Assembly: GCA_910574455.1 (NCBI GenBank)
Contig: CAJSYZ010000002.1
Span: 459,671 to 523,670, forward strand
Length of the DNA: 64,000 bases
From: Trichaptum fuscoviolaceum
Taxonomy: Eukaryota; Basidiomycota; Agaricomycetes; Hymenochaetales; Trichaptaceae
Direction: 5' to 3'
Shown one piece after another: positions 46,163 through 57,700 of the stretch (its first letter is position 1; each line of letters starts with the position of its first letter). A program made the position numbers and the translations under genes. The notes below the pieces were generated by a model. That model was not told the origin of the DNA and ran no database searches. It was given only the letters and a program-made list of their open reading frames with translations.

Positions 46163-46968
46163 CAGTCATTGACCATTCCTTTAAACTCCTATTTTTGCAG
46201 CATTATTTTCTTCAATTCACCATCAATTTCGTTCATTCTTTTTGCATATAGGCTAAGAATAGCACTGTAAGAATCAATATCTAACTTTCTGTACTCATTG
46301 TAGCAACCATTCTATGGCAAATGTACAAGTAAAGTTTTGGCCACTCTCGGGCCCTCCTATTCCTTTAAACACTTATTTTCCCACGGGTGAAGTACCTCCC
46401 CTTTGCTAATTTTATAGAGTTATAATTGTAGTTGTATCAAACTAATCTGCTAGGACTGTAAGTATGCCTTATATCACTATGTATGCTAAGTTTTATTTTA
46501 ATCCAATTTGAAGAAGATGCGGCAGAGCACCAACAGTACCCTGTTGAGATGTAGTTGCCGAATTGGGAAGCATAGGATTTTCGTACGAAAAAGTATAACA
46601 AAAAAGTTCTTTGCTTCAACTGCAAGCAAAATAGCAGAGATCTCCATTTTTCTTGCAGAATCGGATAGGAGATGGTCATAAGATATTTTAGAGACAGGTA
46701 GAGCATGCATATACATGGTTTTACGTACCTAACAGTATTCTCTCGAGTTTGATGACTATTTTAGTAATTCAAAAGTTTCACGAAGCCAACATCATTTCCT
46801 TCATATCTCATTAATTACTGCAGCAATTTGCCTGAAATTTTTTCGAGAGCTGGAGAAGTACTATAGCATAGATAACCTGAGATAAAAGTGGTGAGTCTGA
46901 TATGTAGAGAGTAGAGAAAATATGGTGTTTAAAGGACTGGTGGTGTTTAAAGGAATGGTCAATGACTG
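46163..46968. mobile_element. Tc1/mariner-like MITE, 806 bp, TA target
   Basis: Both ends begin CAGTCATTGACCATTCCTTT and continue AAAC, and are flanked by TA (46161-46162, 46969-46970). A GGTGTTTAAAGGA phrase is duplicated at the right end and a CCTTTAAACAC copy lies near 46366. No recognisable transposase. The TA flank and CAG terminus fit Tc1/mariner. Confidence 0.75.
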
Positions 46969-46970
46969 TA

Positions 46971-47871
46971 TGACCTTACGTCACGGTATTTGGGTTCCCC
47001 TCCGCGGACGTTTTTTCATGATTTTTCACTTTGCATTCTTTGTTGACATCCACTGACTTTCTAGGTCTAGCCTGCATTGCTTCCAACGAATGCCAGCGGC
47101 AAACGCTGCTCGAAGATGAAACCAACTATGCTACCGCCTTGATCTGATCTGATCCACGACGCCGCTGTACAATGATTTCAAACAACATGACAGGATCATA
47201 TATTGCAATTGGTAACGGAAGCGACAGAAAATGTAGACAAGAAATATATGGACATCAAGGCTTTGAATACCTCTCTTAGACGAAGTCTTCATGGAGAAAC
47301 ACGAGAGCTTTCGTCGTGCTATCTGAGCGACATCAAAGGTACATAAGTGCACTGGCATACTAAACCCTTATCTTTCCATCATTCAGGTCGCGTAGAGAGG
47401 ACCTATTGATTCATCTGAAGAAATAAACTTAGGCGAATCTTTAGACAGACCATATTATACAGTGACTTCCTCTTGTAACTGACAGTACGTCGGCCGGAGT
47501 TCAAGAACATACCGGATTTGCTGCTTGCTATTGATCTTCAGCTAATCTTAGACAGCTTTATTCACATCTTGCCGCCTTCACCGGCCTTCTACGCATTGAA
47601 ATGGACAGATCAATGTCCTACTGGCTCCATCGACCATCAAGTTTCCTACTTGGATATCCCCAGAATCCGCGATCATCAAAATGACTTTGGCTATCCTCTT
47701 ATGGCTTGGATGATGCTCAATTGGGAGAGAGTAGTAGTCGACGTGCTCAGTTTTACTCGGGTGATTTGTAATTTATCATTGTGCCACTAGCTTTGGCGTT
47801 CTTCCACTAGAACCTATAAAGCTGCGCAGGAAGCAGGTAAGATACACAGGAGGGTGACACACTCGTTCCCA
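46971..47871. other. No gene firmly recognised
   Basis: A plus-strand frame at 47518-47790 (LLAIDLQLILDSFIHILPPS..., IDHQVSYLDIPRIRDHQ) is open for 90 codons and looks protein-like, but it has no recognised family and may be a decayed exon. The rest is non-coding. Confidence 0.35.
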
Positions 47872-49265
47872 ATGGCCATAGGTTTAGTCGAAGCATCACT
47901 CTTTTGTATTGTCTTAGAATCCATTCTTTTCGGTAAGCTCCTCATCTTCAGACATTCACGTCATCATTGAGGTCGTTGTATTCTTCTAGGTGTTTTCAAT
48001 GTCCTAGTGGCAGCCGCTCTCTATGTTGTTGTCTACAAGAGGAGCCGGGCTCAACCTGTTAACAAGATTATTACCGCTGTCGCCGTCCTCATGTATATCG
48101 TAGCATTCGCGGTGAGTCAAAATCCAATCATTAATTACTATTCACTAATGCGATAAAAACGAATGCTTCTCAGCACATTGTCGTCGTAATGCGTCGCTCG
48201 GTGATTGGATTTGTCCGGAAGATCGATGAGCCCGGAGGTGCATACGATTATTTCTTCAGAACGTCAGATCCGTCGTATCTAGTGGAGAACTCGCTCTATT
48301 TCATCCAAACTGTCATTGGCGACTCATTTGCTGTGCGTACTGTAGTCATCCGACGCGCCTAAGACTGACCAGCTTTATTTGAAGGTGTATCGCTTGTATG
48401 TGGTCTGGGGAAAAGACAACCGAGTTTTATATCCGGCCCTCTTGTGCTTGGTCGGGTGCATAGGTATGCATACCAATTCTTCTCTACATTTACTTGATAA
48501 TAACGTCATCTTGATTCTAATAGTTTGTGGGATAGGCGCGCTCGTTTCTGTCGCCCAAGCGTCACCCTCCACGTCCGTATTTGAGTCCGAGCCGCTCATC
48601 ACAGCCCTATTCGTCATGACACTCTTCACGAATCTCAGCTGTACCAGTCAGTCCCAGACCTCTAATTCTCTGATTGCGCAAGCTTACTTCTCTCACTTCG
48701 GATCTGGTGTATTTCTTTAGTTCTTATCGCAGCGAAGATCTGGTGGGTCGGGAGGAAGACAGCCGGGATCCTTCACACGCGCACATTGCTGCCCATCGCA
48801 ATCGTGATTGTCGAGTCGGGCGCTTTATACTCAACATCTCTCCTCATCCTTCTGATCGCGTTCCTGAAACAAAGCTGGGCGAAACCGATAATGGTCGACC
48901 TCGTTGTCCAGATAATCGTAAGTTTTATTTACTCTCAGTATTGTTTTATTTTCTTCATTAGGTTGATATCATAACTGGAACACTAGGGGATCGCATACTC
49001 GTTGATCATCGTCCGTGTTGGATTGGGATTGACCTCAGGGGACACGACGTATCAAACGGAGCGATCCTCGGCAGCAATGCCTGGTTTCAATGGTCATCAT
49101 CTTCAAGTGCTTCGCTCTGCCTCAGTCCAAGCCTCCCGGGAAATGAAGGTACGAGACGACTATGGGTACTCCATGGCTTCGCCGGGCATCAGCTCCTCCT
49201 TCACGGATGTCGGTGGTGCAACAGACACAAAAGTCAGTACTATGACTGGGGAGGTGATGGTATAA
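47872..49265 (+). CDS. Fungal multi-pass membrane protein
   Basis: First exons 47872-47932, 47990-48111 and one from 48174 join in phase; later exons run to the stop at 49265. The product has about seven hydrophobic segments, e.g. VFNVLVAAALYVVV, IITAVAVLMYIVAFA, VVWGKDNRVLYPALLCLVGC, IVIVESGALYSTSLLILLI and AYSLIIVRVGLGL. The pattern Y-R-L-Y-V-V-W-G-K, then E-S-G-A-L-Y-S, is typical of the abundant basidiomycete seven-helix family of unknown function. The C-terminal tail is hydrophilic, serine-rich and ends TKVSTMTGEVMV. The start Met is the first in frame after an upstream non-coding-like stretch and could be wrong. Confidence 0.7.
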
Positions 49266-49796
49266 ACGAAAAGGCAGGAAAGCCCGTTGTCGCTAGTCTC
49301 CTTATTCCATGTCGCGCATCTTGCGAACCTTTGTACCATAGCAGACGTTTTTTTATATTTTTTGGCCGAACAATATATAGGTTACAAGCATTAAACAACA
49401 GGGTACATATGTATCTACAAGTACATATCGTTATAGATTTCTCAGGAGCGCCGTTAATAGGGTAGACGTACGCGGGGAAGATATGGTACAGTTGATAAGG
49501 AGTAAATTCAGTTAAAAATTACATTTATACTTCTGATTAGGCGGGGACACTAAGCGATGGCGGACGCGCTGTAAGGATAATATCTCTTAGAGCTCTTTTA
49601 GTGTAAACGGCAAGTGACGCTTGCGCAGTCTATAGTCGTAATCAAATGAATTTGAAGAATTTGACAAGGATCTTGATTTTACGCACCATTAGTGCCAAAT
49701 ATCTTGGTTTGTTTGGAAAGTTTTTGATTGCTTGCTGTCTGGAGAGGAGACTCCGGAGAATTTGTGAGATCATGCTTTTTATCAAGGATGGTGTAA
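49266..49796. other. No gene recognised
   Basis: Sequence between two converging genes. Nothing recognised apart from AT-rich 3' flanks. Confidence 0.4.
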
Positions 49797-52288
49797 CTAT
49801 GTTGACTGATAGACCCAGACGCTCAGTATGTGACGGAACTCCAAGTAGAAGGACGTACCGACAGTACCGTTTATGGACACAGTTATAAAATCAACGCCAT
49901 TTCGAAGCTTATCATCAACTATCTGCAATTTACTGACGTGGGTTAGGAAGCAGATGTTATTGTCTTTGACGTGATCGATCTCCGCCCTCGTTTTGTTCGA
50001 GATTTCACTCGTGATTGGCACATCTGGCATTGCCCAATCCAGTGCATCTCCGACTCTCGTTACTAGACCAAAAGACATATTAATCGAGACAGTGGTGAGA
50101 GGTAGGTAAGTCTTTGTCGTACCTCTCTTGTTGTAATTGTGCTCCGGAATTATATAATCCATCTGGAGTGCATTGCGAGCTATGATAGACTTTGCACGAA
50201 TGTCCTCCCCATGACGTTGTAGGTAGCTGAATGGCACTCCTGTAACGCGACAAGCTTCAATGTAGTTCTCTAAACCAGAGACACGATTGAGAATCTGCAA
50301 AGGCAAATAGACATCCTACGAAGAAAATATGAATTCCAACGATAAAACGTTAAACATTGATGAAGCTTTTCTAAACATACTTTAAAGCAGTACACGGCTA
50401 TTCTCCGTCTGGTGTTTTCGTCTCCGTCTTGCAAGTCATTGATCTCGCTGATTTGTATGTCTTCTTTGTCGTAGTCTGGCCCAAGGAGCGAGGAGCCGAG
50501 GAAGCCGAGCGATTTCTTCTTCAAATCGGATCTTTCTTTCAGGAAGAACGCATACGTATCGAGCTGAACTCGACCACTGAAAACGATATCTTTCGTGTCG
50601 ACGATCAATGCTACTCCCACTTTCAGTTTCACGGGACGAGGGACAGCCTTATCATCTGCGACGATGTGAGTACGGAGCTTGGGAACAGTGTTTGGGGAGC
50701 TCACCCTTGCGCCTTCCGAGGAACGCAAAGTCCTCTGCGCCGGTGATGCTTGCTCGAGTGAACAGATAGGGTAGGTCAAACCGCCAGATATTGTGGCCGA
50801 TAAGGATGTCAGGATCAATGTCAATGACAAAACGCCTCCAGGCTTCGAGCATCTCTTTTTCTGTTTCGAAAGAGAAGACACTTGCACCTTCAATTGGAGC
50901 ACACGAGTCGACCGTGAATATTGCCCGCACAGACGGTGTGTCCTCTCCTGTTCATAGGAAGCTGATGTCAAAGAGGAAATCTTTCGCAACTGACAAAACC
51001 ATACCCTGATACATCATCATGTTTCCAATCTGGATGACTGGATAGTCCTCAGCTTCCGGAAAGCCTTCCGCAGGAATGCGTGTTTCGATATCGAAGCTCA
51101 AAAGTCGAAGGGGAGCATATTCGACGAGATCATCATGAAAAGTAACTCCGCAGATTGACAACAGACTAAAAACCAATATGACATTACAGAGTGAACGAGA
51201 TAATAGAGGAATAATGTACTTACTCAGCGGAGACTTCAAGTTGGCAATGCGTCTTCTGCGATGCACCCGAAACTAGCTCATAACCAGCAGCAATTTCAAC
51301 CCAACCCATTCCCGTGATCTGTAAACGTGATGAGACCTGGAAGATGTTGGAGTCCGCTATCGCGGGACGTACATCTCTTTCGGCCATAAACTGAAGAGTA
51401 CTGGGAATAGAAGCGTCGTAAAGCGTAGGTGAGCCAAATTTTGTTTCGTAGGTACCATTAATGTCCTGGATCCAATGTGGATGGAGATAAAGTAGTGTAA
51501 GCAGTAGGTTACGAAGCAAAGAGGAAACGCAAGACGTATCTAGAACATCCCGAAGCGAATCAGTGTTTTTAGCACTGATTCTGATAGCGTTTATTGTTGC
51601 CGAAGTGTGATAGCCATCTAGCTCGCAACGTTCGCTGAGAAGAACCTCAACCTCGCGATTTGTGTCGGTCTAGCTCACATGTGAGCTCCGCGGTAGCTCA
51701 CTTCGATGAGATAATTTTACTGACATTTATGTATCCCTTAAGCTTGCTTATCTCTTCGGCCGTATGTGCCTCCTCCTTCTTGATGTAGAAGTAGGGTTGG
51801 AAGCCCTTAACTCGAGCTGCAACGCTATTTCCCTCCTATTCATGAAATAGTCAGAGTAGACTCGTACGCTGACCGGGAGTTGATGCGCACCTCTGTTACT
51901 CCATATACCAGAAGTTCTCCGTCTACGCCCTCTTCGATCGATATCTGCTGGAATACTTTCGCAGAATGAGCATTTAGCGAGGATGCGGCTTCAAATCACT
52001 AACTGAGAGCCTCGTCGAAGTTTACCTTCGGCTCAGGCCGGGTCCAATCTGCGTCGGAATACCAGGATTAGGAGTAATTGCCTTGTATGCAAAGGAAGAA
52101 GGCGTACCCGGATGCTCTTTCTCCATGGTCTTCAGTATATCTGCGAACGAAGACGTGCGGTTCTGTAGACCAACTCTTGCCCTCTTCGGATCGGGCTGTT
52201 CAATGATTTCTGTCGCTTCCCTGCACAGGAGATCAGTGAGCGTCGAGAGGGCTTAGATATGCTACTCCTACCTCTTTAGAGACGACAT
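49797..52288 (-). CDS. DNA polymerase delta catalytic subunit, truncated after the exonuclease domain
   Basis: Starts MSSLKR at 52288 and runs through many short exons. Blocks in order: NSVAARVKGFQPYFYIKKEE, TYETKFGSP, LQFMAERDV, ITGMGWVEIAAG, YAPLRLLSFDIET (Exo I, D and E present), IFTVDSCAPIEGASVFSFET, DPDILIGHNIWRFDLPYL (Exo II), then AVYCFK joined by a 60-bp-class intron to DVYLPLQIL (Exo III, Y-C-x-K-D) and ACRVTGVPFSYLQRHG. All three exonuclease motifs are kept. Where the polymerase domain (SLYPSI, YGDTDS motifs) should follow, an unrelated tail of about 100 codons ends at 49797. It is probably a truncated duplicate of POL3 with a foreign 3' end; whether it is transcribed is unknown. 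Confidence 0.75.
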
Positions 52289-52529
52289 GATAGCGAGGGG
52301 GGGCAATGCCGTCGAAAGAATGGAGAGCTTGAGCTTTCGGTAAAGCATTTATGGGCCTTCGGAAAGAAATTGATCCGAGCGGTAAATGCCGAGTTTTACT
52401 ATACCAAATTGATCAAATTAGGTGTGCCGCAGTGGTGAGAAAATGTTTACTTTTCAATGCGGACTTTTTCATGCGAATGAAGAGATCGCACACGTCGTCT
52501 TCGACTCTTCGCCGTCTGTCTTTCACAGA

Positions 52530-52676
52530 TTGGAGGGACTTAGGAGAAGTCCCACGACTCACGGGACAGACGCACGTGACCACGAGGGACATGCAGATGC
52601 GGGTGGCGTGCCAATGGACGCGACCTATTCTCCACTTCACCTTCATCCTCACTCACCCAATTTCTCAAACTTTCGG
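52530..52676 (+). repeat. Terminal repeat A1
   Basis: 147 bp starting TTGGAGGGACTTAGG and ending AAACTTTCGG; repeated with no difference noticed at 57915-58061 (A2). Confidence 0.9.
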
Positions 52677-52708
52677 TTGTTTCTCCTCGTTATACTCCGA
52701 GTGTTTCA

Positions 52709-54827
52709 ATGGTCACTACCCGCCGACGTCGTCGTGCTCCCGAGGTGATTCCCGACACACCCCCAGAGTCGCCCGAAGCCAGCGTCCGAGACATAGATGT
52801 TGAGCCCCGAGCTTTAAATGGCGAAGATCCGGTGGCACCAGAGGATGAAGATTCCAGCCAGAGCAATTCGTCTTCAACAACCCAGCCAGAAGACCCTCGT
52901 TCAGTCTCACCAATGCCCCCGACTACAAGATCAACTAGATCGCGCTCATCCCAGTCAGTGGCAAGCTTCGCTGGTCCCGGGCAACGTGGTCAACAGCTTC
53001 TGGCCGCAGCCCCGTCTCGAGCCCGCTACTCGTACCTCAATGCCTTTGAGAATATGAACGATGAGTTCGCCGAGTACCTGCGCGAGAAAGGTGTTTCTCT
53101 TCCTCGAGGTAAGTAGCTATGTACCTCCTCCACCCCTGCCTGCCACCCTTGTGCGTCGCGCATTCGCGTGCATCGCCTACGCATTCGCGTCCTCTCGCAC
53201 TTCACGCATTCGCGTCCCTTCGAAATGTATGCATTCGTGTCATTTCCAGTATACGCATTCGCATCATTTCCAGTATACGCATTCGCGTCCTCATACTGCA
53301 CACGCATTCGCGTCCAGAAACGTGCGCATTCGCGCTCTTACGCATTCGCGTCCATTGCATATACACTTCCGTGTTTAGTCCATTATACGCATTCGCGTTT
53401 TCAACCCCCTCCTCCACACGCATTCGCGTTTCTACTATAAGCATTGCCCTGTGGGCTCGCTGTATGCGCATTTCACTTTGGGTCGCAACCTTCGCGTTAC
53501 TCTCAGCGTTCTCCCTTGCCCACGCTCATGCCTTTCTCCCGTAGCCCATCAGTGGTCTCAAGCCAGTTCTACGCACGCCTCGCGTACCGGCACTCGTTTT
53601 CCCTCCGGGCCGTCTACGCGTGCTCCCAGCTCACGCGCGTCCAGCCCCCCCGTCTCAGCAGCCCCCTCCCGCTTTACTTCTCCTACAGTAGGCGGTGAGC
53701 GTACCCCGAGAAGGTCATCTCCATTCTCACCTCATCGCCGGATGGCTGTTGATTCCCCACCCGCAAACTTGCCGCCGCCCGCGTTCATGCCACCCGTCCT
53801 ATTGCCTTCTCATCGTCCTGCCTCGCATGCCCAGCGTCCGGTCTCTCCGTCCGTCGCTGAGGATCAGAACTTCATTCTGCCTACCGATGTGGATGCCGAA
53901 GGCAATCTGTTGGCCACCGTGACCTCATTTCCGTCGCATGCATTGAAGATCATGCATAATCGATGGCGCCAGCATCTTCCTCTGGATTCGTTGACTCCCG
54001 ATGCCATCAAGGATGCTCAACGGCGTCCGCAGGCCGATGTCGCGTTCGCCCGTCCCAATAATGACGGGACCTTCGCTTTCGTCACGCGTGATCTCGACGA
54101 CAGAGGCGAGTACAACCTGTCGGAATCCGAGTTACGCCAGGCGTATCCCAACCTTCTTCGCCTGGTGCACTATCACTGTTCGCGCAGCTCGAAGGATCGT
54201 ATCGTTCGCGGCCTTCAACGCCATTACGCATGGATGGCCGCACAGCCTGATTATTTCTCCGATTTCGTACTCTACCTTCGCTATGACATCGAGATACGCA
54301 AGCTTATCGCGTCCATGACCAATTACGTGCCGAAGGACGTGGAGGTTCATATATTCAAGAATGTTGAGAAGCAATACTCACAAGATTTATCTCGTGGCCG
54401 CATTCAAAACCCGAAAGGGGGTTCCGCACCTCGTCCTCGCTCGCGCTCTGCTTCGCCACGTCGCTCCTCTCGCGGAAACAGTTACCGCCCTTCTTACGGC
54501 TCGGGTGGTCGCTCCCCGCGTCCCTCATCCTCGCGTCCCCGCCCGTACGAATCACGCGGCCAGTCCTTTCGGGCCAACAGCAGTACCGCGTTTTGCATCG
54601 TCTGCGGGCAGTCTGGACATTCGTCCACGGCCTGCACCACTTCCAGCGCGCCATACCTCGTGCTCGAGAAGTCTTCCAACCGCTGGCTTGCCCCCGGAGG
54701 TAACCAGTTCTGTTATCGGTGGAATAATAATTCCCAGTCCTGCAAGCAATGCCATAGAGAGCATCGGTGCACACTCTGCGGCGACAAGGGCCACAACGCC
54801 AGGGCTTGCTCGCGCGCAGCTTCTTAG
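52709..54827 (+). CDS. Retrotransposon gag-like protein, spliced
   Basis: Exon 1 is 52709-53108 (MVTTRRRRRAPEVIPDTPPE...), exon 2 is 53545-54827. The 436-bp intron begins GTAAGTAG and ends CTCCCGTAG, and the phase (1) matches on both sides. The product is about 560 aa: an S/P/R-rich N-terminus, a helical central part (HNRWRQHLPLDSLT...), an RS-rich basic segment and two C-terminal CCHC zinc knuckles (CIVCGQSGHSSTAC and CTLCGDKGHNARAC), as expected for RNA binding and packaging. The stop overlaps the RT frame. Confidence 0.7.
53160..53435 (+). repeat. CGCATTCGCGT minisatellite within the gag intron
   Basis: Irregularly spaced copies of ACGCATTCGCGTC, itself nearly palindromic, fill much of the intron at 53109-53544. 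Confidence 0.8.
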
Positions 54828-56445
54828 AGTAGCCACACCTCTCATCCATGACAACTGGTTCTCCGCTCTCTCTGACGCTCATCTGCTCAATGACTTTCTC
54901 GATGTCCCGATTGGCATCAAACACGGTTTTCGCACTGGAGTCTCCTCAGCAATATCTTCGACTTTCATTCCCGCTAATCACCAATCCGCTCTCAGCCAGC
55001 CACAGGCAGTATCACTGCACATCACAAAGGAGCTGCAACTCGGACGTTATTCTGGACCGTTCTCGTCTCATGACTTATTTCTTAATATTGGTCACTTCCG
55101 AACCGCTCCTTTAGGCGTAGTTCCAAAGCCCAACAGCACCTCTTTTCGTATTATACAAGATCTTTCCTTCCCTCGAAATAATCCCAATATACTTTCCGTT
55201 AATTCTGAAATTAATTCCTCCGATTTTCCATGTGAATGGGGTACTTTTGCCCAATGTTACTTTCTCGTCGCTTCCGCGCCTCCCGGTACCCAAGTCTCAG
55301 TTTTTGATGTTGATTCGGCTTACAGGAACATTCCCATTGCCCCATGCGAGCAAATGCACTTTTGCATCTCCTGGGACAACGGTATCTATGTCGACCATTG
55401 CGTCGCCTTTGGCTCCGCATCTTCCGCTGGTCTCTTTGGCCGAGTCGCCGATGCCTTCGTTGCCATCATCAAAGCTCGTGGTGCACAGGACATCTTGAAA
55501 TGGGTCGACGACATTATTTTCTTCCGTTACCCTTCTAACTCGCAGCAACCGTACTCTTATTCATTCGACTCGACCCTCGTCTTCGATACAGCTTCATTCC
55601 TGGGTCTTCCTTGGTCTCTCCCTAAATTTGCCGACTTTTCCACCTCTTTCACGTACTTAGGGTTTCTCTGGAACATACCCGAGCGTACAGTGCAAATACC
55701 GCCTGCCAAAAAAGACAAATTCGCTAATCGCTGTCGTCCATGGCTCAACGACAAAAAACGCACTCTCCGAGAAGCACAACAATTACTGGGGTCTCTTAAT
55801 CACTGTTGTCTGGTTCTTCGCTCTGCTCGCACAAAATTGCATTCTCTCCGCTCATTCGCGCGTCGTTTTCCTCCTTCGTCTTCGCCATTCTTATCCCTGA
55901 CTGTTCCTTCGAATCTCCAATCCGATATCGAATGGTGGATTACTTGCTTTTCTGCGTCGTTCTTAGGCTCCAAGATCGCTGTTCCTCCTCCGGCTCTCTC
56001 CTTACCCATTTTTGTCGACGCTTCTACGGCCTGGGGCATCGGAGTCCTCATTAATGGGAAATGGGCCGCTTGGCGAATTCTGCCTGGCACATTACAGGAC
56101 GGCCGCGCCATTGGTTGGGCTGAAATGGTTGCTGTTGAGCTTGCTGTCTCTCTCCTATGCTCTGCTCATCCGCGTAATTCCCACTTCCTATTGCATTCAG
56201 ATAATCAGGGTGTTATTGGTGCTATAACTTCGTGTTTTTCACGAGGAGCTTCGCAAAATTCTTCACTTGCTCGTCTATCTTCGACCCTGCTCAATCACGA
56301 TTCGTTTCTTACCACAAAATATATAGCCAGTGCAGACAACCCAGCTGATCCGATTTCCAGAGGCATTTTACCTTCAAACCATTCCCGTTTGCGCACTCGT
56401 CTTAGTCTACCTCAGGAGCTTTTACCATATTTAGAACGTTGCTGA
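54361..56445 (+). CDS. Reverse transcriptase-RNase H of the DIRS-order element
   Basis: The frame overlaps gag in the +1 frame from 54361 to 54827. The conserved part starts after the gag stop with HGFRTGVSS. RT blocks: PLGVVPKPNSTSFRIIQDLS, VFDVDSAYRNIPI (first Asp), FGSASSAGLFGR, LKWVDDIIFF (VDD active site). The RNase H part follows: PIFVDASTAWG, WAEMVAVELAVSLL, LLHSDNQGVIGAI and SADNPADPISRG supply the D-E-D-D set. Expression probably uses a frameshift in the overlap or internal initiation. All catalytic residues are present. Confidence 0.88.
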   Translation: MLRSNTHKIYLVAAFKTRKGVPHLVLARALLRHVAPLAETVTALLTARVVAPRVPHPRVPARTNHAASPFGPTAVPRFASSAGSLDIRPRPAPLPARHTSCSRSLPTAGLPPEVTSSVIGGIIIPSPASNAIESIGAHSAATRATTPGLARAQLLRVATPLIHDNWFSALSDAHLLNDFLDVPIGIKHGFRTGVSSAISSTFIPANHQSALSQPQAVSLHITKELQLGRYSGPFSSHDLFLNIGHFRTAPLGVVPKPNSTSFRIIQDLSFPRNNPNILSVNSEINSSDFPCEWGTFAQCYFLVASAPPGTQVSVFDVDSAYRNIPIAPCEQMHFCISWDNGIYVDHCVAFGSASSAGLFGRVADAFVAIIKARGAQDILKWVDDIIFFRYPSNSQQPYSYSFDSTLVFDTASFLGLPWSLPKFADFSTSFTYLGFLWNIPERTVQIPPAKKDKFANRCRPWLNDKKRTLREAQQLLGSLNHCCLVLRSARTKLHSLRSFARRFPPSSSPFLSLTVPSNLQSDIEWWITCFSASFLGSKIAVPPPALSLPIFVDASTAWGIGVLINGKWAAWRILPGTLQDGRAIGWAEMVAVELAVSLLCSAHPRNSHFLLHSDNQGVIGAITSCFSRGASQNSSLARLSSTLLNHDSFLTTKYIASADNPADPISRGILPSNHSRLRTRLSLPQELLPYLERC

Positions 56446-56544
56446 ATCATGCTTATGTAATTACCTACAGAGTCAGCCACTCTCTTTTAATACCACAACA
56501 ACTTCCACGAGCCTTATTACCTCTCTACTCTAACCACTACATCT

Positions 56545-57663
56545 ATGTCCCTCGAAGAGCGTCTCACAAATGCCGCTATATCTGTCCTTCGCGAGCAATT
56601 GCGGCCTGACAGACGTGTTCGCATTCAGCCTCGCGCTTTTGTGCCGCCCATACTTCCCCCGCCTCCCATTCAAATTCCCTCCGAGGGTAACTGGCCCGAA
56701 TCCTTTAGACAGTCGATCGACTCCGCACTCGACCGTGCTTGGTCTCCCGCCACGATTAAAACTTACAAGAGTTCTATCAACACTTTCTTGAAGTTCTGTC
56801 AGTCACACAGCATTCCCGCCAGCCAAACTTTCCCCGCTTCCGACTATCTGCTCTGCGCCTTCCTAGCTAGTCTCAGCCCGGCTTTATCTAAGAACACGGT
56901 CAAGAACTATCTGGCTGGCATTCGCGCATGGCATGTAAGGAATGGTTATCCATTCACTCGTTCCGATCGCTTGAACTTGCTCGCGAAAGCTAGCCGACCT
57001 CTCAACAAACCTGCTCCGCCTCGCCCCCCAGTTACAATTCAAATGCTGGACTTCTTGCACGACAAACTGGATCTTGGCTCCTCCTTTGACGCCTGTGTTT
57101 TTGCCTGCGCATGCACGGCTTTCTGGGGCCTCGCGAGGCTCGGCGAACTTATCCCTGCGGCATACAATTTCGATCGTAGTCAGCCTCCTTTCCCTCGTTA
57201 TCTGGACGTGGCTCCCGGACGTGTTGGATCTTTCAAAGTCAACCTTCCCTGGACTAAAGTCAAGAAATGGGATAGCGAGACTCTCATTATCTCTTCTCAG
57301 GAAGGCCACTCCAATCCCATCGCGGCCATCAAGAACCATTTCGCTATCAACCCTCTGCCAGCAGAATCCTTGCTTTTCTCATTCAAAGACACACATGGCA
57401 CTACGCTCTTGCTCAAGAAACAGTTTTTGGCTCGCTGTAACGCAATCTGGGGCACCATGGCAACTCATACGCAGTCGCCAACCGGACATAGTTTCCGCAT
57501 TGGCGGCACTTCTCATCTGTTGCTCTGCGGAATACATCCTGACATCGTCAAGAAGACGGGCCGCTGGTCATCCGATTCCTTCTTGCGCTATTGGCGCAAT
57601 TTGGACACGGTGATTCCTCACCACACCACGAACGCAAGGCGACAGACTGGCCTTGGGGGTTAG
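56545..57663 (+). CDS. Tyrosine recombinase of the DIRS-order element
   Basis: 372 aa, starting 99 bp after the RT stop. An N-terminal SAM-like DNA-binding part (WSPATIKTYKSSINTFLKFC, NTVKNYLAGIRAWH) is followed by the catalytic domain with Arg in LARLGELIP, H-x-x-R in TGHSFRIGGTSHLL, Trp in TGRWSSDSF and the nucleophile Tyr in FLRYWRN. It would integrate circular cDNA by site-specific recombination. The set is complete, so activity is possible. Confidence 0.88.
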   Translation: MSLEERLTNAAISVLREQLRPDRRVRIQPRAFVPPILPPPPIQIPSEGNWPESFRQSIDSALDRAWSPATIKTYKSSINTFLKFCQSHSIPASQTFPASDYLLCAFLASLSPALSKNTVKNYLAGIRAWHVRNGYPFTRSDRLNLLAKASRPLNKPAPPRPPVTIQMLDFLHDKLDLGSSFDACVFACACTAFWGLARLGELIPAAYNFDRSQPPFPRYLDVAPGRVGSFKVNLPWTKVKKWDSETLIISSQEGHSNPIAAIKNHFAINPLPAESLLFSFKDTHGTTLLLKKQFLARCNAIWGTMATHTQSPTGHSFRIGGTSHLLLCGIHPDIVKKTGRWSSDSFLRYWRNLDTVIPHHTTNARRQTGLGG

Positions 57664-57700
57664 CCCCGGACTAGCCTCGGCTGTGGCCTGCTGCCGTTTT

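Noticed and set aside
54355..54924. A 189-codon minus-strand frame
   Set aside because: Antisense of the zinc-knuckle part of gag; no conserved features.
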